A stretch of DNA of 64,000 nucleotides from Streptomyces ambofaciens ATCC 23877 (GCF_001267885.1 NZ_CP012382.1:7179001-7243000); one strand, 5' to 3'. Shown: positions 42,021 through 50,699, numbered from the stretch's first letter. Translations and numbers: made by a program. Notes: generated from the sequence alone by a model not told the origin.

Positions 42021-42051
42021 CTCGACCGGGGCGCCCGGCGCCCCGGTCGAG
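42021..42051 (+). terminator. intrinsic terminator ending the biosynthetic operon
   Basis: A perfect 14-bp stem (CTCGACCGGGGCGC with GCGCCCCGGTCGAG) and 3-base loop sit 11 bp after the carrier-protein stop. They are followed by AGCCTTTTC, a real T-tract that is rare in this window. The remaining ~290 bp to the ECF sigma gene hold nothing else I can identify. Confidence 0.92.
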
Positions 42052-42339
42052 AGCCTTTTCCTGCCGTCGGCAGAGGACGCAGACGGCGCCGCCGGCCGCC
42101 AGGCCGATCCCCCCGGAGGCCGGGAGCCACAGCAGCGTCGCCTCACGGGCACGATCACCGCGCTGACCTTCTCCCGGGCGGCCAGGAGACCGTTCGCCGG
42201 TGCCGCTGAGGCCGCGCGGGCGACCAACGGTGAGGGCCACAGTGACGCCGGCCGGGCCGTCACGCGGGCGAGTGCGGGTTGCGGGCCAGGGGCCGGTTGA
42301 GCCGGGCTCCGTATTCGGCGCCGTCGAAGTGGAACCGTT

Positions 42340-43005
42340 GTGGCTGTGCGGACACTTGTTGCTGTGGACTTCCTCTTACATGAACGGGTCCGGTCCGGCG
42401 ATCGGGCGGCGTTCGCCGAGATCTTCGACGAGCACGCGCGCGTCGTCTACGCCCACGCGATCCGGACGACGGGCGACTGGGCCGTGGCCGAGGACGTCCT
42501 GTCGCTCACTTTCCTGGAGGCGTGGCGGCTGCGTGACAAGCTGCGCGAGGAAGTCAGAAGCGTCCGGGCGTGGCTCTTGGGCATCGCGACGAACGTGATG
42601 CGCAATACCGCCCGGGCGGCACGCCGGCACCGGGAGGCGATGGCCCGTCTGCCGCCGCCGGAAGCTTCGCCGGACTTTTCGGACGAGGTGGTCGGTCAGA
42701 TGGCCGACGCTCAGCGGCTGGCCGCCGCGGCCAGAGCGCTGCAATGTCTCAGACGCGGCGAGCGCGAGGTCTTCACGCTGGTCGTCTGGTCCGGCCTGGG
42801 GTACGCGGCGGCCGCTGAGGCACTGGGTGTTCCGGTGGGCACCGTACGTTCCCGGCTTTCCCGGGCGAGAGGGAAACTGCGCAGGCTCGTCGAGGAGGAA
42901 CTGGCGGTGCCGAATGCGGACGGTGCGGAACCGCGGACCGGCAGCGGACACATCGCACAGCGGGGTGACCGCAGCCCGCACGCCCACCGAAGGAGACCAC
43001 GATGA
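42340..43005 (+). CDS. ECF-type RNA polymerase sigma factor with a TTA codon
   Basis: This 221-residue sigma-70 factor has region 2 (DRAAFAEIFDEHARVVYAHA...AEDVLSLTFLEAWRLRDKL) and region 4 (LRRGEREVFTLVVWSGLGYAAAAEALGVPVGTVRSRLSRAR) only, as in extracytoplasmic-function factors. Leucine 13 is encoded by TTA (42376-42378), so translation should depend on bldA tRNA. GTG 42340 is the best start; GTG 42346 would still include the TTA. The basic C-terminal tail is unstructured. It overlaps the membrane-anchored CU044_5270 gene, its usual partner. Confidence 0.88.
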   Translation: MAVRTLVAVDFLLHERVRSGDRAAFAEIFDEHARVVYAHAIRTTGDWAVAEDVLSLTFLEAWRLRDKLREEVRSVRAWLLGIATNVMRNTARAARRHREAMARLPPPEASPDFSDEVVGQMADAQRLAAAARALQCLRRGEREVFTLVVWSGLGYAAAAEALGVPVGTVRSRLSRARGKLRRLVEEELAVPNADGAEPRTGSGHIAQRGDRSPHAHRRRPR

Positions 43006-44003
43006 ATCTGGAGCAGCGGGAACAAGTCGAGCGTGAACAGGCGAGCCGGACGCTGCCTCCCGCGCCCTACCCGGACCCGGCACCCGAACGCGTGGCAGCA
43101 CGCCGCGCACACTTCTTGAGCGAGGCCGACCGGCACGCGCGATCCCGCCCTTCCCGCCTCGCCTCGCGGCCGAGAGTTCGCTGGGGCCTGCTCCTGGGCA
43201 CAGTGGTGGCTGCCGGAGCTGCCGTCGTCGTCCTCAGTCTCGCGTCCGGATCTCCTGACACCGCGCGTACTGTGCCACCGGCCTCGGCAGCATCGGTCCG
43301 GCTGCTGGAAAGAGCGGCCCTGGCCGCCGCGACGACGCCGCGGACGACGGTGCGCGCCGGCCAGTACTCCTACGTCAAGACGGTGGGCCACACGTCGGTG
43401 CTGTCCGAGACCACAGCCGGCGAAATGGAGCTCCTGCGCGAGGACGAGAGCATGGAGCGGTGGACCTCGGTGGACGGCAGCAAGCCGACCATGCAGCGCA
43501 AGGGCGGCAGCGACAGCCTGCTGCCGGGCACTGCGGGTGGAGGGAACCTGAACGCGCCGACCTACACCTTCCTCGCCGCCCTGCCGGCCGATCCTGACGC
43601 CCTGCTCGAGCAGATCCGCGACGACGCCGAGAAGAACCACGGAGCCGGATCCGGCTCCACGACAGGACCCGACCAGGAAGCCTTCGTCACGATCGGCGAC
43701 CTGCTGCGCAACGGGGTGACTCCCCCCAGGACCACTGCGGCTCTCTACCGCGCCGCTGCGCTCATTCCCGGAGTCGGCATCGTCCCCGACGCCGTGGACG
43801 CGGCGGGCCGGCACGGGGTCGCCGTCGCCCGGACCCACGACGGCGAACGCACGGAATGGATCTTCGACAAGAGCACGGCCCGGCTGCTGGGTGAGCGCAC
43901 GGTCCTCGTGGAAGACAACGCCTGGGGCCGAGCCGGAACCGCCGTCACCTCCGTCGCCCTCATCGACTCGGGCATTGTCGACGAGGCCGGACGGACCCCA
44001 TGA
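43002..44003 (+). CDS. CU044_5270 family membrane-anchored protein (sigma-factor partner)
   Basis: This 333-residue protein has a charged cytoplasmic N-terminus (~1-65), one membrane helix (VRWGLLLGTVVAAGAAVVVLSLA, ~64-86) and an extracellular domain of ~240 residues. That domain has the RAGQYSYVKTVGHTSV and LLGERTVLVEDN segments found in the CU044_5270 family. Such proteins are regularly encoded with ECF sigma factors and may act as sensors or anti-sigma-like partners; this is not proven. ATG 43002 overlaps the sigma-factor stop (ATGA). Confidence 0.82.
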   Translation: MNLEQREQVEREQASRTLPPAPYPDPAPERVAARRAHFLSEADRHARSRPSRLASRPRVRWGLLLGTVVAAGAAVVVLSLASGSPDTARTVPPASAASVRLLERAALAAATTPRTTVRAGQYSYVKTVGHTSVLSETTAGEMELLREDESMERWTSVDGSKPTMQRKGGSDSLLPGTAGGGNLNAPTYTFLAALPADPDALLEQIRDDAEKNHGAGSGSTTGPDQEAFVTIGDLLRNGVTPPRTTAALYRAAALIPGVGIVPDAVDAAGRHGVAVARTHDGERTEWIFDKSTARLLGERTVLVEDNAWGRAGTAVTSVALIDSGIVDEAGRTP

Positions 44004-44151
44004 CGGCAACTCCGCAAGGCGGGACGTCAGGACGATCGTGATCGTGGATCTCCGACATACTCGATTCGCCGTCGCCCCATCAGTGCCGAGTCGCGCGGGG
44101 CTCCTCGACGGCCTGTGGCCCGCCACTTCCAGCAAGGCCGTCGCGCCCGAC

Positions 44152-44547
44152 TCAGTGGCTGTGCGGGCGGAGCCAGTTCGGGCGGTGCAGGGTGGGGCCG
44201 CGTCGGTCCGGTGCACCGGGCGCCGTTGCGGCGCCGCCCTCGCCGTCCATGCGGCCGGCCAGTTCGTCGCGCTCGGCGGTGGCCCGCAGGGCGGTCTCCC
44301 TCTCCCTGCGGTGTTTCTTGCCGCGGCGGCGCGCCAGCACCGTCCCGGCGAGCAGCATCCACATGCCCAGGCCGAAGATCAGGGTCAGGGCGATGCCACC
44401 GAGGAACGCGCCGAGTGTGCTGACCGTGAACGGCTGGCTCCCCAGCAGGGTCACGGTGTAGTCCGGACCGCCGGACAGGTTGTACGCGATCAGTAGTCCC
44501 GCGAATGCGGCGGCGCCCGCCATGAGCAGGAGTCCCAGCACCAGCAT
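44152..44547 (-). CDS. small two-helix membrane protein with charged tail
   Basis: This 131-residue protein has two hydrophobic helices (~1-22 and ~40-70, the latter STLGAFLGGIALTLIFGLGMWMLLAG). A strongly charged cytoplasmic tail (RRRGKKHRRERETALRATAERDEL) is probably a short coiled coil. The organisation resembles LapA/DUF1049-type proteins, but I am not sure of the family. ATG 44547 has GAGGTGAG at good spacing, better than GTG 44556. Confidence 0.7.
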   Translation of the reverse strand: MLVLGLLLMAGAAAFAGLLIAYNLSGGPDYTVTLLGSQPFTVSTLGAFLGGIALTLIFGLGMWMLLAGTVLARRRGKKHRRERETALRATAERDELAGRMDGEGGAATAPGAPDRRGPTLHRPNWLRPHSH

Positions 44548-44664
44548 GGTTCTCACCTCGTCACATGTGGTTGGGCTCCCGGACCGGGTTACCAGGAGAC
44601 AAGCCGCAAAACGCGCGTATCGCCCACCGCTGTGCCACTCCGGTACCGGGCTCCGGCGGCGGGT

Positions 44665-45354
44665 TCAGCGGCGGCGCCGGGCCCGGACGAGCTGGAGGAC
44701 GGCGAGGTTGTCGCCGTCGGGGGCGCCGAGGAGTTGTGCCGATTCCACCGTGAAACCGTGATCGGCCAGAAGCGCCTCCCAGAGCTGTGGGGAGAGGGCC
44801 CACAGCCACACCGGGATGGGCTCCTCGTCGCGCAGCCGTACGACGCCCCTGCGCGGAACCACCTCGTCCGACGGGCCCCGCCCCTCGGCGTCGGTGTGGA
44901 GGGCGGAGAAGACGAGGGGCGCGCCGGGGACGAGTCCCTCCCGCAGCGCGGGCAGCAGGTGGCAGGGGTCGACGCAGCCGAAGGTCCGCAGGCCGTAGGC
45001 GGCCTCGTACGGCCGCGCGTGCCGAAGGTGCTCGGCGACGTCACCGCAGTGGAAGCGGACTCCCGGCTCTCCCGCGTGATCGTTCACCGCGCGCCGGTAC
45101 TGGGTCGGGGAGAGGTCCACGCCGTCCACCAGGGCACCGTGAGCGCGGGCGAGGTGGACGGCGTGGTGGCCCGGCCCGCATCCGACGTCCAGGACCCGCT
45201 TGCCGCGGATGTCCCCGAGGATCTCCGCACCGGGGCCGACGCCGGGCCAGAAACCCCAGTCGATGCGGTCCGGTACGGGAGGCGAATAACCCCGGTCCAG
45301 CTGTCGTTGCCCGTACACGGTCCAGGTCTGTTCGGTCGCGGGGTCCGGCGTCAC
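44665..45354 (-). CDS. SAM-dependent methyltransferase
   Basis: This 229-residue class I methyltransferase has motif I RVLDVGCGPGHHAVHLA (~53-69), the acidic VDGVDLSPTQY and motif IV YEAAYGLRTFGCVDPCHLLPAL. The substrate is unknown. The GTG start has GGGAG six bases upstream. It lies 33 bp after another methyltransferase in the same direction; the two form a likely operon. Confidence 0.88.
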   Translation of the reverse strand: MTPDPATEQTWTVYGQRQLDRGYSPPVPDRIDWGFWPGVGPGAEILGDIRGKRVLDVGCGPGHHAVHLARAHGALVDGVDLSPTQYRRAVNDHAGEPGVRFHCGDVAEHLRHARPYEAAYGLRTFGCVDPCHLLPALREGLVPGAPLVFSALHTDAEGRGPSDEVVPRRGVVRLRDEEPIPVWLWALSPQLWEALLADHGFTVESAQLLGAPDGDNLAVLQLVRARRRR

Positions 45355-45387
45355 GGGCGGCTCCCTCGGGTCGGCGAGGCGGACGGG

Positions 45388-45969
45388 TCAGGGGCGCAGG
45401 GCGTAGCAGCGGAGGGACGGACCGAGCGCGTGGACCTGGGCCTTCGACCAGCCGGAGGTGAGGAGTTCCACGTCGGAGGCCTCGGCGTCCCAGGATCTGG
45501 CGGGCCCCTGGGCGGGGTCGTGCACGGAGGTGACCACCCAGAAGACGCCGCCGGGCGCGAGGAGCCGGCGGACGCCGGAGAGGAAAGCGGGTTTGTCGGC
45601 GGCCCAGCGGTAGACGAGACGGCAGGTGATGACGGCGAAGGCGGGGTGGGGGAGCCGGGCGGCGTCGTCGGCGTCGAAGTCGAAGAGACGGATGTCGGCG
45701 GCCGGATGCCGGGCGCGGGCGTCGGTCACGGCGGTGGGGGCGCAGTCGATGCCGACGGCCCGGTATCCGAGCCGGTCGAGCAGCGCGGTGAGCGCGCCCT
45801 CCCCGCAGCCGATGTCCAGCGCGGGGCGGCCACGGCCGGTGCCGAGGTGCCCCCTCAGGGCCTCGGTCTCGGCCGTGTCGAGGGGCCGGTAGCGCCGGCC
45901 TTGCTGCCACGCCGCTTCCCAGTACGAAGTGCCGCCGCGGGCCGGGTACGGCGTCCGGGCGCCGCTCAT
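45388..45969 (-). CDS. SAM-dependent methyltransferase (Methyltransf_25-like)
   Basis: This 193-residue protein has motif I ALDIGCGEGALTALLDRLG (~50-68), acidic VGIDCAPTAV and the post-motif LLAPGGVFWVVTSV. It is short for the family, with no C-terminal extension. ATG 45969 begins the two-gene methyltransferase operon. Function unknown. The ~230 bp upstream hold a terminator for the next gene and no other gene. Confidence 0.85.
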   Translation of the reverse strand: MSGARTPYPARGGTSYWEAAWQQGRRYRPLDTAETEALRGHLGTGRGRPALDIGCGEGALTALLDRLGYRAVGIDCAPTAVTDARARHPAADIRLFDFDADDAARLPHPAFAVITCRLVYRWAADKPAFLSGVRRLLAPGGVFWVVTSVHDPAQGPARSWDAEASDVELLTSGWSKAQVHALGPSLRCYALRP

Positions 45970-46145
45970 CCCGGTCGGGTCGTGCTGTCGTCGCGCACCG
46001 GCTCGGGCTCCTTCGCTCGGGCGCCTCCCCCATGGGGCGGAGCGGGGGCGGGAGATTCGGACGGAGGCTCAGTGTCGGGCCGGGCCGTACCGATCCGCAA
46101 GGTGGCGATCGCGCCGGACGCCGGGCCCGTGCCCGCCCCGGGGCG

Positions 46146-46185
46146 GGCCCGCCGGTGCCCGAGTCTCCTCGGTCACCGGCGGGCC
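46146..46185 (-). terminator. hairpin after the fascin-like secreted protein gene
   Basis: A 12-bp perfect stem (GGCCCGCCGGTG with CACCGGCGGGCC) spans a 16-base loop 14 bp beyond the leftward stop codon. Confidence 0.75.
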
Positions 46186-46198
46186 GGTCCGGCGGGCG

Positions 46199-46858
46199 TC
46201 AGGCGCTGATGTCGTAGAGGACGAACTCCTCCCAGGAGCCGGTGGGCTCGGCGGAGCGGGCGCGCAGGGCGTACTGGAGCGAACCGGTGTAACCGTTCTC
46301 CATGGTGACGAACATTCCGTTCAGCGTGGACTGGAGCGCCCAGCGGTCCAGCGTCTCGCTGTAGTACAGGATGAACCGCTCCCAGCCGCCGACGCTCGTG
46401 GAGCGGGCCCGCAGCACGTTCTGCGCGCTGCCGGTGTAGTTCTTCTCCACCGCCACGTAGCGGTCGTTCGCCAGGGACTTCAGGGCGTAGGTCTCGGTGG
46501 CCTCGTCGTACTCGAAGGAGAAGCCCTCCCAGGAGCCGCCGAACTCGGCCGAACGGGCGCGCAGCACACCGGTGTTCGGGGCGGCGTAGTTCGCCTCGGT
46601 GGCCACGAACCGGCCGTTGCGCACGGACTGCATCGCCAGCAGCTCGGGCTCCGCGGCCGCGTCCGCGGCGAGCGGGGCCTTACGGGCGTTCGTCTCCTCG
46701 GTGATCCGCGCCAGGCCGGCGGCGTCCACCGCCTCCCAGCCGGCGGGCGCGGCGGCCGGCCGGTCGGCTCCCGGGGCCGCCCCGGCCGCGGGAGCGACCA
46801 GCGCGGAGGTCGCCAGCACGGCGCTCAGGGACAGAAGGACGGAGGTCATGCGTCTCAC
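46199..46858 (-). CDS. secreted fascin-like beta-trefoil protein
   Basis: This 219-residue protein has a signal peptide (MRRMTSVLLSLSAVLATSALVAPAAGA, cleavage near residue 28). Three repeats follow (from ~residues 77, 121 and 164). Each has an aromatic-hydrophobic strand, N-G/D-R/M-F/Y-V, a Glu-Asn-Tyr turn, VLRARS/ALRARS and a W-E-x-F ending. This is the fascin/actin-crosslinking-like beta-trefoil pattern, usually a carbohydrate- or ligand-binding fold. It is probably extracellular and non-catalytic. The GTG at 46858 has GAGGA upstream; ATG 46849 is an alternative. Confidence 0.8.
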   Translation of the reverse strand: MRRMTSVLLSLSAVLATSALVAPAAGAAPGADRPAAAPAGWEAVDAAGLARITEETNARKAPLAADAAAEPELLAMQSVRNGRFVATEANYAAPNTGVLRARSAEFGGSWEGFSFEYDEATETYALKSLANDRYVAVEKNYTGSAQNVLRARSTSVGGWERFILYYSETLDRWALQSTLNGMFVTMENGYTGSLQYALRARSAEPTGSWEEFVLYDISA

Positions 46859-47400
46859 AGGATTTCCTCAGCTTTCGTCAAACGGATACCGGGGTGGCGG
46901 GGCAGAAGGCCCGCGACGGATTTACGGCCGCCTTCTCGGGGCTTTCGCGGCAGGACGGCAATGGCCGCTGTGCGCGCGATGAATCGCGATGAATTCAGCC
47001 CCCGGCGACGACATCCCCCGAATTTCTCCGCACCCCCCGAAACCGCGTTCGGCACCCCTCCCCAGGGCGCCTCGGCAGCCGCTGCGCCAACTCGGCGAAG
47101 CGAGATCAGCATAGTGAAGCGGACGTGTGTATCGGAACGGATCTGTCGATTCTTCGGCGGGAACCGTACGGAAAAGCTCTCAATTACGCATGACGCAGGT
47201 CCCCGTTAATACGGGTGCCACGCGCTGTTTCCGAATCAGCCACTTCGCGGCGAATGCACGCCGGGCGGGAACCCGGTGAACCCGGTGACCCGGACCGATT
47301 CCCGGGTTCGGGACCGCGCACCGCGTACGCCCGGCTCAGTACAGGGGTCTACTCCCGTCGCCGGACGACGGCCCGGCCGCCACGCGGCAGCGTGGGAGGG
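46859..47400. other. 542-bp intergenic region between divergent genes
   Basis: No gene is apparent. The stretch from about 47100 to 47230 is less GC-rich and includes CAATTACGCATGACG and a perfect palindrome CCCGT-TAAT-ACGGG (47202-47215), consistent with promoter/operator DNA. It serves the leftward fascin-like gene and the rightward membrane-protein gene. Confidence 0.5.
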
Positions 47401-47934
47401 GTGAAACTCAGCCGTCCCGCACGCCGGGTCCTCGTCGTCGTCCATGCCGTCGCCTCCGCCGGCTGGCTCGGGCTCTCGCTCGGACTGCTGGCGCTCGGCG
47501 CGACCGCCACCACCACCACCGCGTCCGCGATGACCCTGGAGGCCGCTGTCCGTGGCATGAAACTCTTCGCCGACTGGCTCGTGCTGCCGCTCGCCCTCCT
47601 CACCCTGTCCAGCGGCGTGCTGCTGGCCCTGGGCACGCCGTGGGGGCTGGCCCGGCACCGGTGGGTGTACACGAAGTTCTGGCTGACGCTGGCCACGACG
47701 ACCGCCACGGTGTTCGCGCTGCGCCCCGGGGTGAACGCGGCGGTGGCCGCGGTGGCGGCGGGCGGACCGCTGCCCGACGCCGGCGACGTGCTGTTCGGCC
47801 CGGCCGTCTCCCTGTCCGCGTACGTCTTCATGACGGCGGTCTCACTTCTCAAGCCCTGGGGGCCGACGCGGCGCGGTCGCGGGCCGCGCGCGCGGCCACG
47901 CCGGGCGCTCACGCGGGGCGGGACGCCGACATGA
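47401..47934 (+). CDS. DUF2269-like integral membrane protein
   Basis: This 177-residue protein has four membrane helices (~9-30, 50-75, 90-112 and 135-152). The first helix carries a His-X6-Trp-Leu-Gly motif (VVHAVASAGWLGLSLG), as in DUF2269-type membrane proteins. A basic Arg/Pro tail is cytoplasmic. The start at GTG 47401 is uncertain because the GGGAGGG in front is too close; GTG 47392 is an alternative. A quinone reductase gene follows after 62 bp. Confidence 0.7.
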   Translation: MKLSRPARRVLVVVHAVASAGWLGLSLGLLALGATATTTTASAMTLEAAVRGMKLFADWLVLPLALLTLSSGVLLALGTPWGLARHRWVYTKFWLTLATTTATVFALRPGVNAAVAAVAAGGPLPDAGDVLFGPAVSLSAYVFMTAVSLLKPWGPTRRGRGPRARPRRALTRGGTPT

Positions 47935-47996
47935 CCTTCCACCGGCGCCGGGCTCCCACCGCTGCGCGGCCGACGGCCGGTTCGTAGCATGAGGTC

Positions 47997-48998
47997 ATGA
48001 CCGGCACAGTCCCCGACATGATGCGGGCGGCGTACATCGACTCCGTCGGCCCGCCGGACCGCATCCGCCACGGAGAGCTCCCCGTGCCGCCGACGGGGCC
48101 CACGGACGTGCTCGTGCGGGTCGAGTCCGTGGCCGTGAACCCCGTGGACACGTTCGTGCGTTCCGGCGCGTACACCACGCCGCTGCCGTTCCCCTTCGTC
48201 GTCGGCCGGGACCTGGTGGGCGAGGTCGTCCTGGCGGGGCCCGGCGCCGCGGGCTTCGCCCCCGGGCAGCGGGTCTGGTGCAACAGCCTGGGCCACGAGG
48301 GCCGGCAGGGCTCGTGCGCCCAGTACGCGACGGTCGCCGCCGAACGGCTCTACGCGGCGCCGCCCGACATCGCCGGGGAGGATCTCGTGGCGGCCGCGCA
48401 CCCGGCGGCGTCGGCCCATCTCGCCCTGTTCCGGCACGGCCGGCTGAGGGCGGGGGAGACCGTCTACGTCGGAGGCGGCGCCGGGAACGTGGGCGGCGCC
48501 GCCGTGGCACTGGCGGCCCGGGCCGGGGCACGCGTGGTCGCCACGGCGCGCGCCGAGGACGCCGAGGCGGTCCTGGGGCTGGGCGCCGCCGAAGTCCTCG
48601 ACCACCGGTCGCCCGACCTCGGCGAGAGGGTGCGCCGAGCCGCTCCCGACGGGTACGACGTGCACCTGGACACGTCCGGGCGCGGGGTGCTCGGCGACGC
48701 CGTGGACGTGCTGGCCCGAGGCGGCCGCCTGGTCGCGATGGTCGGACTGGGCCAGGGCGCCGCCACGCTGCCCCTCGGCCGCCTCTACACCAAGGACGCC
48801 GCCATCGTGGGCTTCGCCATCAGCAACGCCACGACGGCCGACCTCGCCGACGCGGCGCAGGGCGTCCTGCGCCTCCTGCGGGACACGCCCTGGCGTCCGC
48901 GCATCGCCGGCCGGCTGCCGCTGTCGGAGACGGCGGAGGCCCACCGCATGCTGGAGGCCGGCGAGGTCCGGGGCCGTCTGGTGCTCACCCTCTCCTGA
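47997..48998 (+). CDS. NADPH:quinone reductase-like MDR oxidoreductase
   Basis: This 333-residue zinc-free medium-chain reductase of the quinone oxidoreductase (QorA/zeta-crystallin) group has VNPVDTFVRSGAY, FVVGRDLVGEV and the nucleotide motif VYVGGGAGNVGGAAVALA. No structural-zinc cysteines are present. It probably reduces quinones or enones with NADPH. The start may be ATG 47997 or ATG 48018. Its last 26 bases, with the stop, are tandemly duplicated just downstream. Confidence 0.88.
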   Translation: MTGTVPDMMRAAYIDSVGPPDRIRHGELPVPPTGPTDVLVRVESVAVNPVDTFVRSGAYTTPLPFPFVVGRDLVGEVVLAGPGAAGFAPGQRVWCNSLGHEGRQGSCAQYATVAAERLYAAPPDIAGEDLVAAAHPAASAHLALFRHGRLRAGETVYVGGGAGNVGGAAVALAARAGARVVATARAEDAEAVLGLGAAEVLDHRSPDLGERVRRAAPDGYDVHLDTSGRGVLGDAVDVLARGGRLVAMVGLGQGAATLPLGRLYTKDAAIVGFAISNATTADLADAAQGVLRLLRDTPWRPRIAGRLPLSETAEAHRMLEAGEVRGRLVLTLS

Positions 48999-49072
48999 CG
49001 CCGTCTGGCGCTCACCCTCTCCTGACCCTCCTTCGGGCAGGACGCTCCTTCGGGCTTGACCCTCCTTCGGGC
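48973..49072. repeat. 27-bp tandem duplication and 17-bp triple repeat at a gene end
   Basis: A 27-bp unit GCCGTCTGGYGCTCACCCTC... (48973-48999) containing the quinone-reductase stop codon is repeated at 49000-49026 with one mismatch. It is followed by three copies of CTCCTTCGGGC at 17-bp spacing (49028, 49045, 49062). The rest of the 273-bp gap to the next gene has no feature I can name. Confidence 0.85.
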
Positions 49073-49271
49073 GAGATGGCCGGGTGGTCCGGCCCGGCGG
49101 GGGAGACCGCCGGCATGCCCGGGACGGATCCGCGGCCGACGGCGGGATCGACGCCCCCGAACAGGGGGACCCGGAGCTCCGCCGGGCCGTCCCGGGACGG
49201 TGGGCGGCCCGTGGCCGAGTGGTGGAACCCCGGTACCGGGTTCACGCTGTTGCACAGTCTAAGGAGCGCGC

Positions 49272-50576
49272 ATGATGAGCAACGGGCACGGCCGGGAACC
49301 GGACGTCCTCGTGGTCGGGGGCGGTCTCGCCGGGCTGGCCTGCGCCTTCGACCTCAGCCGTGCCGGTCTGCACGTGACGGTCCACGAGGCCGCCGACGAG
49401 GTCGGCGGACGGATGCGCACGGACCGCCGGGACGGCTTCCTGCTGGACCGCGGCTTCCAGGTCTTCAACACCGCCTATCCGCAGGTACGGCGACGGCTGC
49501 CGCTGCGCAGACTGGGACTGCGGCCGTTCACCCCGGGGGTGCTGGCCCACACGCCGTCCGGCGTCGTACGTCTCACCGACCCGAGCCGCCGCCCGCGCGA
49601 GGCCGGCCGCCTGCTGCCGGGCAGGGCCCTGGGAGCCCGGGACCTCGCCGCCCTGACCGCACTCACCGCCCGGGACGTGGTGGCCCCCGCCGCTCTGCTG
49701 AAGCGCGGCCGGGACCGCACCACCGCCGAGGCCCTGGCCCGCTGCGGACTGTCCCGGGAGGCGGTGGACCACCTGCTGCGCCCCTTCCTGGCCGGCGTGT
49801 TCCTGGAGCCGGAACTGGAGACGTCGGCCCGCTTCTTCCACCTCGTGTGGCGCAGTACGGCCCGCGGCACCCTCTGCCTCCCGGCCCGCGGGATCGGCAG
49901 CGTGCCGAAGCTGCTGGCGGCCCGGCTGCCCGAGGGCGCCGTGCGGCTGGAGTCACCCGTACGGAGCATCACCGACCGGGGCGTCCTCCTCCAGGACGGC
50001 ACCGAACGACCGGCCGGTGCCGTGGTCGTGGCCACCGACGCGGCCACGGCGGCCCGGCTGCTGCCGGGACTCGACGTACCGCCCGGCCGGACCGTCACCA
50101 CCTACTACCACGCCACCGACCGCGCCCCGCTGTCCGAGCCGATCCTCGTGGTCGACAGCACGCTCGCCGTCCTGAACACCTGCGTGCTCACCGAGGTCAG
50201 CCCCACCTACGCGCCGCCCGGCACGGCCCTGGTGTCCACATCGGTCCTGGGCGCGGACGCGCCGGGGCGGGAGGACGGGGTCCGGCGGCGGCTGGCGCAG
50301 CTGTACGGCACGGACACGGCCGACTGGCGGTCGGTCGCCACGTACACCGTCGAGGGCGCGCTGCCGGTCATGCGGCCCCCCTGGCCGTTGAGCCGCACCA
50401 CACGCCGGTCCGAGGGCCGGTACGTGTGCGGTGACCACCGGGCCACCGGATCGGTCCAGGGCGCCCTGGCCTCCGGGAGCCGGGCGGCGCGGGAGGTCCT
50501 GGCGGACCTGTGGGACCGGCCGCATCCGACGGGCGGACTTCCCGCGAACAGCGGGTGGGGCGGCTTGGCGCCGTGA
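49272..50576 (+). CDS. FAD-dependent amine oxidase/phytoene desaturase-like protein
   Basis: This 434-residue flavoprotein has the FAD motif VLVVGGGLAGLACAFDLSRAG (~12-32), the GG(R)MRTD segment EVGGRMRTDRRDGF and a C-terminal YVCGDHRATGSVQGALASG flavin contact. It belongs to the monoamine-oxidase/protoporphyrinogen-oxidase/carotenoid-desaturase group. No carotenoid or haem gene is next to it, so the substrate is open. Two ATG codons in a row (49272 and 49275) follow AAGGAG. Confidence 0.85.
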   Translation: MMSNGHGREPDVLVVGGGLAGLACAFDLSRAGLHVTVHEAADEVGGRMRTDRRDGFLLDRGFQVFNTAYPQVRRRLPLRRLGLRPFTPGVLAHTPSGVVRLTDPSRRPREAGRLLPGRALGARDLAALTALTARDVVAPAALLKRGRDRTTAEALARCGLSREAVDHLLRPFLAGVFLEPELETSARFFHLVWRSTARGTLCLPARGIGSVPKLLAARLPEGAVRLESPVRSITDRGVLLQDGTERPAGAVVVATDAATAARLLPGLDVPPGRTVTTYYHATDRAPLSEPILVVDSTLAVLNTCVLTEVSPTYAPPGTALVSTSVLGADAPGREDGVRRRLAQLYGTDTADWRSVATYTVEGALPVMRPPWPLSRTTRRSEGRYVCGDHRATGSVQGALASGSRAAREVLADLWDRPHPTGGLPANSGWGGLAP

Positions 50577-50616
50577 CCCGCCCTCCCGTCCCCGGCACGA
50601 CCGCGCGGCGATCTCC

Positions 50617-50666
50617 GGGAACCACCCGGCGAGCGCGTCGACGGGAACCACCCGGCGAGCGCGTCG
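50617..50666. repeat. 24-bp perfect direct repeat
   Basis: A 24-bp unit starting GGGAACCACCCGGCGAGCGC (50617-50640) recurs without mismatch at 50643-50666, in the leader of the DUF2945 gene. Confidence 0.9.
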
Positions 50667-50699
50667 GCCGGAGCGACCGACGTACGAAGGAGCACCGAC

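Noticed and set aside
37822..42240. Very long open frame (1472 codons) on the minus strand
   Set aside because: It is antisense to the NRPS, dehydrogenase and carrier-protein genes. It has no family motifs, and its length comes from the third-position GC bias of the real genes.
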